NCBI RefSeq assembly: GCF_020882245.1
Contig: NC_083599.1
Location: 45,906,748 to 45,970,747, forward strand
Direction: 5' to 3'
Source: Rhopalosiphum padi
Lineage: Eukaryota > Arthropoda > Insecta > Hemiptera > Aphididae
DNA length: 64,000 nucleotides
The notes under the pieces are model-generated. The model worked only from the letters and a program-made list of their open reading frames with translations, ran no database searches and was not told the origin of the DNA. The position numbers were made by a program, and so were the translations under genes. Positions 36,610-50,046 of this stretch are shown here, in pieces (position 1 is the stretch's first letter; every line of letters starts with the position of its first letter).

Positions 36610-37046
36610 ATAATACGTAGGTACCTACTTGTATTTACAACTGTGTAATAAGGGATTTTGTAATATATACGGATTTTGTATTTTAGTATTTTCGAAAAAT
36701 TTAAAATTTTTACATTTCAGTTTCATTTTTGCCCAGAATGGGCATCCCACTGGTCTGTTGACACTTGTATAGGTAATCGAAAAAGGTAGGCACAGTTTCG
36801 ATGGAACCGCCCACTGTTACCAAACGGAAATAGCTATACAATATAATGGGCTTAAGTCTGGAAGATATCGTTTTTGACCGCCTTCTACCTACTGTATGTT
36901 ATACACAATACACGTAGGTTGGGCTACACATACAATATTGTATACAATATGTCTGTTTGACCATTAAAAATGTCACTCCCGGTCTGATATAATTTACAAT
37001 AAAAGACGTAAAATATATAGGTACATAATACATATTATGTACACTA
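36610..37046. other. non-coding spacer
   Basis: AT-rich between two transposons; TACAATATTGTATACAATATG at 36930 is a local palindrome. Nothing else seen. Confidence 0.6.
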
Positions 37047-37050
37047 TATA

Positions 37051-38222
37051 CAGAGTGATTCGCCATTTATGATACTCGACTCACTTTTGCTTCTTCATTA
37101 ATGCAATTTATTCCAAATCTGACTAGGTATTTTTAAGTATATATATTATAAAGATTAAAGACCATATTTTCAATATCTAAACATTCCTAATTCCTTGTAC
37201 AAACTAGATTAGGAGTCCCGCATGGTTTCAATGAAAATATAAACTTCTGTTATTCATTTTTTTGAAAATTTTTGTCGTATCAAAATCGAAATTTGTACTA
37301 GTAGTTTTCGAGTTATTGAATTGTATACACAGAATAATAGTTGCATATGATAATGAGTTTGAAATATATAAGTGATAATCTGGTGATTTCTAAAATATAA
37401 GTCATTAGTATTAAACATGATATGAACATTACTAATTTTTAATATTAATTTAAACATAATAAATACGAAATCCAATACTACCTATACATACATTTTTTCA
37501 ATGCCATTTTTAAGAGTTATTATCCTTAATATAAATATTTTAATAACCGAGAAACTACTTGTTCGAATTTTGAATTAGGTAAAATTATTAAAATTATTTA
37601 CGGTAAAAAAGAGAGCTTTCATTTGAAAATTATAAATTACTGTATCGCCGTGGTTTATAATATTTCTTGGGTAGCACAAAAAATCTCGAAAAAATATGGC
37701 GTCTAAGGATAATTTATTAAATGTCGCAAAAATCATAATAAGAATAAATTCATTATTAAGAGGACGCCATACCCACGTCGCGTGTGTTGTCTCTGTCTTA
37801 CTATAACGTACAGCGTAGCAAATTTGCGTTCAGCAGAATACATTTTATGATGTTAGCTTTAATATTAGAGTAAATATACTTATTATCGAATTTAAAGGTA
37901 AGAATATTATCTAGAAAATGGCATATGCTTTTATCGGTATTATCATTTTAAAATGAGTTATAATAATTATGTAAAATATTACAATTTTAAAACGTTCATA
38001 ACTTACTTTAAAATGATATAATAATGTCATTTTTCAGATAATAATATTCCGACCTTTAAATTCGATACTAGGTAAATTGACTGTAATATTAAAGCTAACA
38101 TCACAAAATGTGTTCTACTGAACCCAAATCTGTTAAGGTGTACATAGTAAGACGGAGGTTGCACTTGCGGGTATGGCGTGCTCTTAAAGGGAAATGAAAG
38201 GGTGGGGGTGCGAATCATCCTG
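37051..38222 (+). mobile_element. non-autonomous foldback element, CAG/CTG ends
   Basis: The left terminus CAGAGTGATTCGC (37051-37063) mirrors the right terminus GCGAATCATCCTG (38210-38222). Inside, CAAAATCGAAATTTGTACTA with TTTTCGAGTTATTG (37281-37319) is the inverted partner of AATAACCGAGAAACTACTTG with TTCGAATTTTGAA (37542-37574), so the element folds on itself around about 37430. TATA directly flanks both ends (37047-37050, 38223-38226) and could be the target duplication. A separate MITE (37760-38183) sits inside the right arm. No transposase. Confidence 0.7.
37760..38183 (+). mobile_element. TTAA-flanked MITE nested in the foldback element
   Basis: Ends GAGGACGCCATACCC (37760-37774) and the inverted GGGTATGGCGTGCTC (38169-38183), with one mismatch. 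Both sides are flanked by TTAA (37756-37759, 38184-38187), the duplication typical of piggyBac-like insertion. The arms extend well inward: ATGTTAGCTTTAATATTA at 37849 mirrors TAATATTAAAGCTAACAT at 38085. No transposase. piggyBac membership is an inference from TTAA only; the ends do not start with CCC as classic piggyBac does. Confidence 0.85.
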
Positions 38223-38226
38223 TATA

Positions 38227-41200
38227 TTATACGAAGTGTATACGATCTACTGTCGCCGTTTGTCCGGTACTGACCTAAAGAAATAACGCGTCGCGTATAT
38301 ATACATATGGTTTTATTTCGATTTCAATATTACACAATAATAATAATAATAATAATATATAACGTGTCGTTCGCACGTGGTGCAATAATCCGCCGTACGC
38401 AAAACACGCGCACCCGTGCCGGCGGCGACCTCCTGCTGCACATGCGGCGACCGGCGCCGAGGGACGTCCCGTCATTAACAGATTTATATACGCCCGAGAA
38501 AGGGCTAACGAGCTGGGCCCTCGGAATGCGTACGATACATAATAATAATATGTTCGTTTCACTTCTCCGCAAACGAAAATTTCTCATTCCTTTAACCGTA
38601 GTAAAACGCGTAATACGTATACACACATATAGCGCATATATGATATTTATATTTACGAGTCGAACCCGAAACATATGCAGCGTATTGTATTTAAACGGCA
38701 AAACGTGTAGAATATTATTGTGTGTAACGTATAATAGTATTGATGTATGATAGTATATGATATATACATATGGGCGTACGATGATGTTTGTCTCCCGTCC
38801 ATATGGTCCGCGACCGTTTCCTTATAACAATTTTTAATTCATCTGGTGACTCTCGTTCCCGCATTATCGTCGGCCGTTATATTTGCAACGTGTACTCACT
38901 ATATACTCTGGGACTAAGACGTACACAATAATGTATATATTACGTATGGTAAGGATTGAAAGGTTTTTCTCACAACAACAATCAAAACGGAAAAAATCAG
39001 AAAACCGTTAACCTAAACAGAAATGTGAACCTAATTATGGCAATTTTATTTAAAAAAAAAAACGATAATAGAATTTAAAAGGCAAACATTTTTTTTAACA
39101 ATACCAAAAATTAGAAACAGTGATTTTTTTGATTTTTTAAATAACGATATTTGCAGAATTAATTAAATTTAAGTAAAGGACATTTTTTTCAATTGTTTAA
39201 AGTATTTGAATTTAATGTAAACGTGTGTTTATATTATATCGGTTTCTAAAGAGTTCAACTAATTCTCAAGACATATTAAAATAAAATAATAAACCCCGTA
39301 ATACATTATATACATTTATTAATTGGAACAAAAAACAAATAAACTATACCTAGTAACGAATAATACAAAAAAATAGTATTACAACCTGTATTTATTAAAA
39401 ACACAATTTAAAACAAAAAAATAAAATTTGTATTACGTAAACATAAATTATTTTTTTAATACTCAAAATCGAAAAACTAAAAATATCTTCGATCACTGAT
39501 AATAATGATTTATTATTTTTAGTTAGGTATCATAATATTATCGTCAATAAATTCCTCGATAATATTATATCATATATAACGTATACAATACGCGAATAAT
39601 ACATACCTACGCATGCTTCAATCGTGTACTGTGTAAGAATACAATACATTATCATTTATTATTATATTGTGACCCTTTACCTGTAGGAATGCACAGAGTA
39701 TTATAATATTATTAATATTAATACTGTATGTTGTCGTACATATTATTCAGATTTCAGATAACGTTATGCAGACGAGTAAACTTAAACCATGATGCATAAA
39801 GAAACAATTCGTAAGCCGGTAATAATTTGATTTAATAAATACAATTATAAAGTAGAATTCGAGATTATTATAGTTAGCATGCTGATCCAATATTATACGC
39901 TCGTGCTTAAAAAATTGATTAAGTCGAATTGAGATTGTTTGCGATACGAACCATTTGTGGTATATATATATATATATAGGTACGATATATAGATTTTTGT
40001 TCGACGCTGAACTAAACGAAGAATGTCTGTTTTACAATGAAGATTTTCACATTATTAATTAATCACATTTTTTTTTTATTTTTCTTTATTTGGACATTAT
40101 TTTTGGAACAAGGAACGTATTCAAAAAGTTTTAAGCAGAATATGGTTGCAGCATTTATTTTCAAATCGTTTCCGATGGATTTTACGAACGTCAAAAAATG
40201 TCCACTTAAATAAAAATCAATTTTTTTAATATTGAGCTATAAGCTATAAGTATATTATAATGTCACAAAAACGTGTTCACGCGAAAAAACAGACGTACTC
40301 TATCATAAAACTTTAACCTTCGGGTTTCTCGATTTAAATTAACCAAATGTGTATTATATGTTTTCGTAAACAAAGCCTCAAAAAGTACATTACTAAATCC
40401 AATACTTTTTAAAAACTTATTCTTTAAAATGTTGTTAACTAAATTTGTATGGATAAATTACTTTTTATACAGAACATACTATATAAGTGGTATGCGCAGT
40501 AGGCTGCAGTAGCTGTGTAATATATATATTTTTTGAATTTAATGTTATATAATATATCGTTTTACTATTTGCATTGTAAAATAATTACGTAAAAAAGTAA
40601 TAGTAATAAAAAAAAAAATTAATTGAATTTGTAACTCACGAACAATTATTGAAAAAAAAAATAAAACAAAAATATATTCAAGTCACAATATTATTATAAT
40701 ATATGAGTCACGTGTATACTAGCGAAGTGTACCACGAAAATAATGAATATTGTTGTGTATTAATTTATTATATTCAATAAAGTTTATACAAAACCTGCAT
40801 AACTTTATTATTTTCATAAAGTCTGTCACGTTTTTCCCAACGTACATTATTCATTCGTGTTTTTGTTTTATATATTTTTAAATTGTGCAGTATAAACATC
40901 AAACATAAATGTCTTTTGAATTGTAAACGTCTAAAAGATTCTGACTATTCAAACGATTACCATTAATAATGGTTATTAGCACCAAAGACTAAATTTATTT
41001 ATGAAAGTGCATCGTGTACGTTTTACAATATCTATGTATACGGTCAAATCATCAACTATTATATCATAATAAACTATTTTCCACTTTTATACCATTATAT
41101 GAATATCTTTTCATTTTTAAACAAAATCTCAAACATTCGCCATCTGTCCGCCCGCCGTTCACTTCATACACGAGCGTTATTCTTATTTTTTTTTGTACCT

Positions 41201-41944
41201 ATATAGTTCATATTTCTATAAAAAAAAAAAATCACAGAAATATTACAAATATTAAAATATATATATATATTTTTAAATGTTTTCATTAATACGATAACAA
41301 ATTTACAAAAACAACATAATGTTATTATTATGCTACAGTATAAATAATTATTTAATAATGTTTTTTGCAGATATAATGAATAATATAGTAACATATATTA
41401 TGTTCAATGATAAATCATTCACCAATAATTTATTATAGTTTTAATTTTTTTTCCAACTTCAACTATTACAATAATTTAAAAAAAAAATTGTTTTATGATA
41501 TAAATATTATAAATAATAATATAATATATGAGAAATAAATCATAATAATATTAGGTCATTGTGGTGTTTAAGTGTTTGCCACTATAATTATACATATTAA
41601 ATTAAGCATTGGAGGCTATAGCATTGACTATTCGATGTATACCTATATTGAATACCGTCATAATATCGGTGTATAAATTTGTAGTAGAACTATCGTGGCA
41701 ATTATGTCAGGAGTACAAAAACATCGCAAGTTTAAAAATTATTCAAGTATGAAAATATTATAATATTGCATCGTATAATTTTAAAATGAAATATTTCATA
41801 CAAAATATACAATTAAAAATATATAAAATTATATTTAAAAATATAGCATTAGGTAAATTATAATATTTTAATATACCTATTATTTCAATAAGTACAAAAT
41901 ATCACATCAAATATAATATACATATAACCTAAATATTGAAAATA
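38227..41944. other. non-coding, with CpG-rich patch
   Basis: CpG-rich at 38370-38560. Frames of 95-147 codons there (38275-38562, 38307-38750, 38330-38701) overlap on both strands and pass through (AAT)n, so they are compositional. The rest to 41944 is AT-rich with a (TA)9 at 39960-39978 and A/T runs. Confidence 0.55.
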
Positions 41945-42106
41945 GGGAAGTCGGTTTGCTGTAAGTATATAGTAGACGTCGAATGTACATATATTGGGTT
42001 GTATACCTATGTCTCTTTAATGGATATGTTAAATTTTATTTCAATGATAGGCCAATGTAAACGATAGAATAAGATTCAGACTATTCAGAGCCGTCAGACA
42101 CATGAG
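41945..42106 (+). repeat. interspersed repeat, copy A
   Basis: Runs from GGGAAGTCGGTTTGCTGTAA to the CAGAGCCGTCAGAC region. Shares the order of words with copies at 52140 and 63804: GGAAGT, a TAGTA...GTCGA block, TTAAA(T)TTT..TTCAATGATA, CATTGTAnnnGA, GATTCnGA and GTCTGT/GTCAG. Family not named. Confidence 0.5.
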
Positions 42107-45100
42107 TCATGTAGACGACTATTATTTATTTTTACTAAAAACTCAATTTTCAAATTTCATTATTTTAAATTGAAATACCCAGTCGTAATACAAATAATTA
42201 GTGTAACTTCTCACTAAACTTTTTTTAAAAAATGTTTGTAAGAAACACTTATGAGGAACTTCTTTGTATTATATTTTCAAGTTATTTTATTTACATTAAA
42301 TTTTTTATCATACTCAAGTCGAAAAACAATCTAATTAAAGTAAAAATTTAAAATGTCTATAGAGAATTAAAATAGTTTTTTATTAATTGAACATTTTATC
42401 ATGCATTATTAACATTATTAACACGTGTTTGTTTTTATAAAATTATAACACGAAACAGTGAAGATGAACTTATGAGATATGATGGGTTTTTACATTTTTA
42501 AAACCAATCTGTCCCTTCTCTCAATTGGGTCAATCTTCAGCGATAAAAATATGACGCATATTAATATATTATATGCAACCCACTTTTATGTGTAGATATC
42601 TAAAATGTTTCAGTTGTATTACTCCAAACCAAAAGTAGTCCATTTTGTGAAAGGTATCAGATAACTAATAAAATAAAGTGACAGAGAAATGCAGAAAGGT
42701 GAAGAATAATAAATTATGATGATCATTTCCCAGTCATTTTGAGAAAGAGGTGTGAATAAAAACCTAAACACGTTTGTTGTCAGAAATATAATTTGCCGAA
42801 AATTTTTTATGATCTTGTAGTATAAAACCAAAGTTTATTAGTATGTATTAATACAACAGCTAATCGTATTAAGGCTATGCGCACTAACTGTACACGTACA
42901 AATTTTAATAATATCTATAAAAACTAATTCCCAAAATAATGTAATAAATCTATAGAAAACTTCTAAGTAATCTCTACTTGTTTTTGGCGTGGAATAGGTA
43001 TAATATACACGTACGTATATTTTACTAATTAACTTTCTGTGAATAATAATTAATTATAAATTTTTATAGTTACTTATATACTTTCTGAAATTTCTATAAT
43101 TGTTGAATTGCGTTTGCTTACGGTTTTAGATAATGAATTACACACTACAAAATCTTCCGTGGCTGTACGCATTTTCTATTTTATTTCTCACGATCCATTT
43201 AATATGAGCATTATAAGTTATAACTATAAGTTGAATTAACCCATATCTGTAAAATATAGTTCTTAATAATTTACACTCGAAATCAGTTATTGATATCATC
43301 GACTCGGAAATGTAGTAATCAAAAGCAGAATATTTTTAAGATTATTTACAAACATAAAAATCAAATGTCAAATTAGTATAGTATTAATTATTTATAGTAT
43401 TTATATAATTTATACGTACTGAACATTATAATCATTTTTATGAACTGCAAAATTTTCGAGGGTACCTGTCTTTGTGCCACTCTAGACTATTCATAAAATC
43501 TTTAAATACTTATAATTTATAAATAATTAACTTCTCATACGAAATTTGAATTTAATGATTTTAATAAATACTTGTTGGACGTTGGTATATTTGATACAGT
43601 GTGGGTAAATAAATTTGATTCATGAGTAATATTTGATTATCAATTGTCTTTGTCGTTTGAAAAATCAAAATCTTTTGTAGGTGACATTTAAATTAACAAA
43701 ATACTTCTTGACTTCAAAGGGTGGTAAAAAAGAAAATCGGAAAAAACTCTTTAACTATAAATTATAATTTAAACTCGAGTTCGAATATTATTTAATCAAT
43801 GTTTGTTTTTTTGTAAACTTATCCAACTTACATGAGTCCTATAAAATGAGAGATTCGACAGTGAAAACGTTGTACACAGGCAATTTATTTTGAACTTAAT
43901 TAATAATTATGGGTAGTATTAAATCTACTAGCTTAATAATATCTGTATATTATATTATTAAATTTAAGTTTTAGATATTTTATAATAATATTGTATAAAT
44001 AATAATTAAGTATAATAGAATACTATAGTATTATATTATTGGAGCGTAATGTACTATACTGCGCAAAAATGTTTTCATCATCATCTTATTATTTTACTTA
44101 CCTAAACATATTAGGTACCTGTTTATTTGATTTATAAATATTATTACTCATACGTTCATTTTTTGCAACTAAAAATTATCATTTTATTGATTTTATTACT
44201 ATACTTTATTGATCATTTGTAATCAATTGTAAGCGAGTAAAATGGTAGTCGGACGTAGATAGATGTTATAGCACAATCATATATCCTTCGTCTTCGTACA
44301 CCGTCAAAGAGTCGATGCGGTCCAAGTACTTTGGACAATATTAATGTGCTGTACTATTAGTACAAATAACACAATTTCATAAAAAATTGTTACCATATAA
44401 TTATTTTGATCGTCATCCGCGCTGCGTCGACGACACAACTCTACCGACGCAGTTACCCGCACACGCGTGGTTTTCGTGGTAGGTATCTATATATACCGTC
44501 TCGCATATATACCTACATATTAGCGGTAAATTACGACGCGTAGCTATGTGCACGACAATAGGTGCGTGTTATACCGATTACACGGTATGCGGTTCGATAT
44601 AAAATGTATGGCGGAAATGCGTGCGGTGAGCAGCGAGATATATGAATAATATAATGTAATAAAGTTCTGCGTGTCGCGCCGTGCACGATCGACGCCGATG
44701 TTCATTTCGTTTAACGCACGCCTCGTATAATTTTAATTATATTATTATTCTCGTATCACGTGGGTGGGGTGCTGGCACATAAGGTTCCGGCGAGAGGGTT
44801 GGAGCTTAATTTTTTTCTAAAGATTCTTTGAAATTATAAACCTTGTACGCGTATTAAACGACAATATCTGCAGCGGAGTACTGCCGCGGCATGATATATT
44901 TATGCACTACCTACCTGCACAATATAATAATCCGCTTACCACCTGTGGATATGTGTCAAGTGAAGCGAGTCCACCACAAATTCCTGAAATTCAATGCTTT
45001 TGTACTAGAGCTTGGTTTAATTCAAATCCGTTGCGGATATAGATCGATAGGAGGGCTTGAATATTAATTTTGCGTTTTTGTTAAAATCAATCGATTGCGA

Positions 45101-45630
45101 TTTCCGATATTCGTGCTTATAATATATATATTATTGAAAAAAATAAGTTTTCTTGTCTCTACGTGATGGATTTATCGCCATCTCAATTCTTTTTTCATTT
45201 TATCTTTTTAAATTGTATTAGTATATAAAATATGTATTTTTTCAATATGACATATTTTGTTTTTATCTAATAACAGTTATTATTATTATTATTATTATAG
45301 GAATAATTTAATGAAATCATAACAAATTTCGTTATTTTTACTAAAAAAGATTTGAAATGCCCACAAGGTATAAATAAGTTATATTAAACATTATATAATA
45401 TGTTTATATTATTGTAAGTTACAATTATTATTTGTAACGCCGTATAAACATCTCCTTAAAATATTTTCTGATTGCATCACACATTGTTGATTTTGTTTGT
45501 CATATAATTTCTGCCCGATGCATATGTCTATTTTTAGTCGAGTCTTTTATCGATAACATTGTAATAATAAGGAATCGATATTATAACATAATAAGCAGAA
45601 GGTCACTCGAGGGATGTCGTAGTATCCCTA
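42107..45630. other. non-coding, with CpG-rich patch
   Basis: AT-rich to about 44250. CpG-rich at 44400-44720 without a coherent frame. (TTA)n at 45277-45298. No gene seen. Confidence 0.55.
45277..45298 (+). repeat. (TTA)n microsatellite
   Basis: Seven TTA units. Confidence 0.9.
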
Positions 45631-45819
45631 TTATAGTGTCGTGATGCATATTGCAAGGACACGAGTTACAATAAATGCGTCCCGTGGTTCGTTACTATAA
45701 GAGGCAGCAAGCATACCAAGGGATTGCGGTAAATGACCGGAAGGAAAAAAAATGTCAAAACGGACAGTATAAGATATAGATATAGGTACTAAACAGATAA
45801 ATGCTAACAAATGGTTCAT
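45631..45819 (-). CDS. candidate small secreted or membrane peptide
   Basis: A 62-codon minus frame with an ATG start. Its first 18 residues, MNHLLAFICLVPISISYT, look like a signal peptide or membrane anchor: a polar start, a hydrophobic core and small residues before a possible cut. The rest (FDIFFPSGHLPQSLGMLAAS and a tail ending RVLAICITTL) has a balanced composition and a second hydrophobic stretch at the end. A TATAAAT word lies immediately upstream, too close to act as a TATA box. Not recognised. It could be a first exon, a small secreted protein, or a chance frame, which is the most likely of the three. Confidence 0.2.
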   Translation of the reverse strand: MNHLLAFICLVPISISYTVRFDIFFPSGHLPQSLGMLAASYSNEPRDAFIVTRVLAICITTL

Positions 45820-47694
45820 TTATAAAAACGGTTAAAAAAACCGCTATATCGGTAAAATATTGTTTATTTATAAACTATAAACCTATAACGGTACATATAA
45901 TCCAATTATATAAATGTCATCATACTTCACATGATATATGATATATATAAGTAATAGGGTGGGTACCTAAAGGAAAATCCGAGGTCCGTACAGGATAACA
46001 ATGAATTGAGTAAGTACCTACATGCTATTTTTAGGTGTTTGATTCGAGTTCATTGAACCTTACGATGTCTAATACGTAACGATAACATACAATATATTCG
46101 TCATCGGCTCGGTGTTTTAAATTCGCTCAAAATTAACACAGTTGCATTGAATATTTAGTGTATACAATTTTTTTAAGAGTGCGAAATTATGAAATGTATG
46201 CCGAGTGAAAAACAAAAACAATTTTCACGGCTAATGGATTTAAGTGTCGGTTTCACGCAATTCAGGAGTTATGTTTGTTTAATGCATACTACATAGTCTA
46301 ATTCTGAGAAAAGTGGATAATATCTTAATTGTGAATTTTCAGCAAACACTATAATCGTACCACAGACTGTTGTGAAAGTTTTTACGCAAAATTAAACGTA
46401 TTATTTCAACTCGGGTCATCCAATTATTTTTATTCCATTGACACTCGGCTAGGTATACAGTCATAAACATGTACACACGTAACAATACGAAACAAAGCTA
46501 AAAAACCGTTTAGAAAAAAACATAGGAAAACAAAATTTTACGAGAGTGAGAAACTAAACAATAGGTAGTAAAAAAATAAAGACACTTGCAGATTTGATCT
46601 TTTAAAATCATTTTGATCATTAAAATTTTTACCAGTAACTATTTACATTTTTACGTTGATAATTAGGTATATCTAAAAATTTTTAAAAATCAAATATTAA
46701 CCGGTTTTCGACCGCTTGTAAATATAATGTAAACGAGCACTCATGTTTATTGGGAGACACAGTCAATCTCTGTACATGGCGTCTCCTGAATAATATATAT
46801 GTATTTATCTTTAATGCGGTTCAAGTCTTTAATCATCTATTTAGAAATATAACTTTTTTGTTTAATATAATAATTAATAATATACATAAATTAACAAATC
46901 CAAAATAATGTAAAAAAAGGTTGCAAGCGAAAGCTTCCTGATACATTTTCAAAACACTCTTAATAAGGCCATAAACCAGTAAAATATTTTGATCGTTTAT
47001 TATTTAAATATATACAGTATATTATAACGATATAAATATATAATGGTTTAGGTAGTTGAAACAAAATAAAAACAAAAATTATGTGATCTCGCCACATCCT
47101 CGATAAAGAGATTTAATATGTAGTCACGGCTTATAATATAATATACCTATTACTGGAAATTAAATTGTCGAAAAAATATTATGCGATTCCGTCGCATTAC
47201 AGTTATTATTATTAGTAAGATATTTTTCTTCTTTCGCGAGCCTCTGATAACGCGTCTGCGATGTCCACGACTCCGTCACGAACGACGTCACGCCTATCTG
47301 CCGTCGCCGAAATATACGTGAAAAATAAGTGATGTAAGCGACGTCGATCGATAGCATAATATAATATTATGCCACAACACGGCAATATAGCATAACGTAT
47401 TGTGTGTGTATAATAGCTGCTGTGGGCCACGAGGTTTCGGTCACACAAACGGCGTCCTGGTCCGGGGTCAAGGTCGGTACCGGATTCCCAGTCGTCGTCC
47501 GCGGCTGTCGCACATGTCGGTATGTAAATATAATGCATATTATGGGTTTATTCTACACGTGCCTATTTATACGATCGCATATTTTTTTTTCTATTGTATT
47601 TTCATACAAGCGACGTCGGAGTATTTCAGCGGTGAAATAATATAGCGAAAATAATATTACATAGGTAGATAAATGGTACATCTACATATACCAG

Positions 47695-47830
47695 CACCAG
47701 GGCTAGGAGCTCATAGCATTAAAAAATATTTACTCTTCAACGCCTATTAAAATTTAAAATGAGCTAAAAAGCCAAAATACCCATTTTGAATAGCGTTAAA
47801 CATTTGGAAATATGCAAAATACATTTTTAA
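47695..47830 (+). repeat. transposon-like end with ATATGCAAAATA words
   Basis: CAGGGCTAGGAGCTCATAGC is followed by a run with AATATGCAAAATACATTTT. A CCCTGG word near 48400 might be the opposite end, but no flanking duplication supports it. Confidence 0.3.
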
Positions 47831-48616
47831 TATTCAAATTGTTGGTTATTTTAAATTGTTTTAATTTTTATGTTTACTTTTAATCTTAAAATTTACATTA
47901 TATACGTTTTTCGTGTAAGTATAAAATAGGTGCTCTGTAAACAGCTGATTCTATTATAAATTGCCAATGATTCCAAATCCAATCTTAGAAATGTTCTATG
48001 AGCAAATGTGAGAAAACAATTCAATAAATTGTGTTTCATTCAAATATATTATAACAGTTACATCGAAATACCTACATATTATGCAAAAATAATGCGTTTA
48101 TTGATAATGATGATTTGGTAATATTGTGCAATCATAATGATATTAATATGGTTGTTGAGTATCCGAGTATGTATATTATTATAAGAATTCGAAAATGTTA
48201 GATATTAATGTTTGATTTCCATTCAATAAGAAAAATAAAGAATAAAGTGTTTCTCATTCACCTGGACTCTAGTAACTGTTTTAAACATATTTTTGTTCGT
48301 CTTTAGACAAACGTACAAAACGTTTAAAACAAAACATATTGTCCTTATTTATACAAATGTTCGAAACGTGGTTAAAACAACGTGTTTAAATCATAACAAC
48401 CCTGGGCCATTGATGAGAGGTGACGTACGCACACAATCGTTGTATATAATGTATACATATAGCTAAAGTTTCAATGGATCAACAGAACGGTTGTAATGGT
48501 TGTGTGAGTGTGAAATAACGCGTCTTGTACATACTTCATCGGTGACCAGGTGACCATGTGTGAAAGTATAATGTAAATCCGAGTCGCGTTTGCCGTCTGT
48601 ATGACAATAACACAAG

Positions 48617-48618
48617 TA

Positions 48619-48655
<37 letters not shown>
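48617..48655 (+). repeat. (TAA)n microsatellite, longest in window
   Basis: About twelve consecutive TAA/AAT units. Confidence 0.95.
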
Positions 48656-49901
48656 TGCTTGTACAGTTTTGAATAGACGTCGCGCGCGTGCACCAGTTAC
48701 AGACTTACAGTATGTCAACGAACGCGGTCCACGGATGGTCCAGCATAATATTATACTCGAGAATCAAGTCATCGATACATAAAGATATGTCCGCGGACAT
48801 TTTTATTTTTTTTTAATTTTTGTTAAATTTACTGCTACACATGTATTCATATTAGTATTAGTTATACAACTAGGAAACGTAATATTATAATGTTCCAAAG
48901 AATTTCAAGAAAATGCCCTATAAAAAAAAGCACCAAGGAAATGTCATACAAAAAAAAAACATTTAAAAACAATAAAACTATATTATGATGGCGTGTTTGA
49001 AAATCTGAACTTATTTTACAATAGCAGATTTAATTTACTATGTGTGAATTTGACGCTACTCGTTGTCACCGCCCTCATTTCCGTCTCGCTATTTCAGTTA
49101 GGTTAGGTTAAGTACTTACTACTTAGGTTGACGGTCGAATGATTTGCCACCGCTAGAATTCATATTCTATTTTTTACATTTTTAATTGTGTATTTTTTTT
49201 TTTTTAAACTTGTATACATCCTAGAACACAAGAAAATAGTTTGTAAACTATAATTAAAAATCTTGTACAGTCACGAAACTAAATTGAAATTACATTTAAA
49301 AGTCAGAGTTTTATTGATGTGAAAAATCCAAAATACATTGAAATGCCCTTATGTCGATGACTTCGCGAAATCTCTACTATATCGGTAGGTAAGTATATAT
49401 ATGTACGCAGATTTAATATTATTGCATAAAATATAAATGAATCAGTGGAAAAACAAATTTTTGTCTTTCAGTGCGCATTTCTACTCAACGGAATCTCGTC
49501 GTCAGAAACATGGCGTACGAATATAACATAACAGTATGTTGTTATTATTATATTATGACTATACTATAGTAATAAAATTGACGATCAAAGAACAAACTTC
49601 ATCGGACATACGAATCGATTTAATAATAATTCGTACTGATAACGGGTCGGAATCGAATGATATTAAATATGGGTTATTCGTTTTGCGAACATAAACGTGT
49701 TCGATCTGGATTAGACTAAAGTTTGTGTAAATATACAATATTATATGCGTACATCCATTCATCCATAGTCTAACTATTATAGCTATTCGCAACTATAACC
49801 TTTAAAATCCTCCTCCCCTCCCCCAAAAGTGGTTTTATAAGAGGGATTTTCCGAAAATAAATACTCAAAAACTAATCCAAACCAAACTCTATACATAGGA
49901 T

Positions 49902-50046
49902 AAAGAAAGTTATGTTCGTGATATTTCTTTTAGCGTTTATAATGATCATACCTATTCATCGGTAAACATCTAAATAGGTTACGATCTTTATAAACGGTAA
50001 AAGAAATATCACGAAATTAAATATATCAGGAACATACCTTTCTTTA
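49902..50046 (+). ncRNA. near-perfect long hairpin, RNA candidate or MITE
   Basis: The inner stem pairs 49915-49956 with 49973-50015 around a 16-base loop. It starts with 18 perfect pairs (TTCGTGATATTTCTTTTA against TAAAAGAAATATCACGAA), then CGTTTATAA, GATC and CCTATT blocks, with only three mismatches and one bulge in about 42 pairs. Outside it, AAAGAAAGTTATGTT (49902-49916) pairs with AACATACCTTTCTTT (50031-50045) after a 15-base insertion on the right arm. The structure could be a young microRNA or hairpin-siRNA precursor, or a small palindromic MITE; no target duplication is evident. No known mature microRNA sequence was recognised in it. Confidence 0.4.

Larger units (their letters stand above)
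45820..49901. other. non-coding, with CpG-rich patch
   Basis: CpG-rich at 47215-47520, where frames of 78-108 codons overlap on both strands and none shows a motif. Holds the repeat at 47695-47830 and (TAA)n at 48617-48655. TTAGGTTAGGTTAAG at about 49099 is only two telomere-like units. Confidence 0.55.

Noticed and set aside
38275..38750. Overlapping 95-147-codon frames on both strands
   Set aside because: They pass through an (AAT)n run and a CpG-rich patch, are open on three frames at once, and show no motif; this is what low-stop composition gives.
46750..46800. GGGAGACACAG and GGCGTCTCC as a complete tiny TTAA-type element
   Set aside because: The words resemble the MITE end, but there is no TTAA flank and too little between them.
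47160..47645. Minus frames with Asp/Arg-rich sequence and overlapping plus frames
   Set aside because: Mutually overlapping frames in a CpG-rich patch; no single frame stands out.
47695..48410. CAGGG...CCCTG pair as a complete element
   Set aside because: Flanking 8-mers do not match and the right-hand side lacks the subterminal words of the left.
49090..49115. TTAGGTTAGGTTAAG as insect telomeric repeat
   Set aside because: Only two units; also seen singly at 11899 and 22067 (reverse), so background level.
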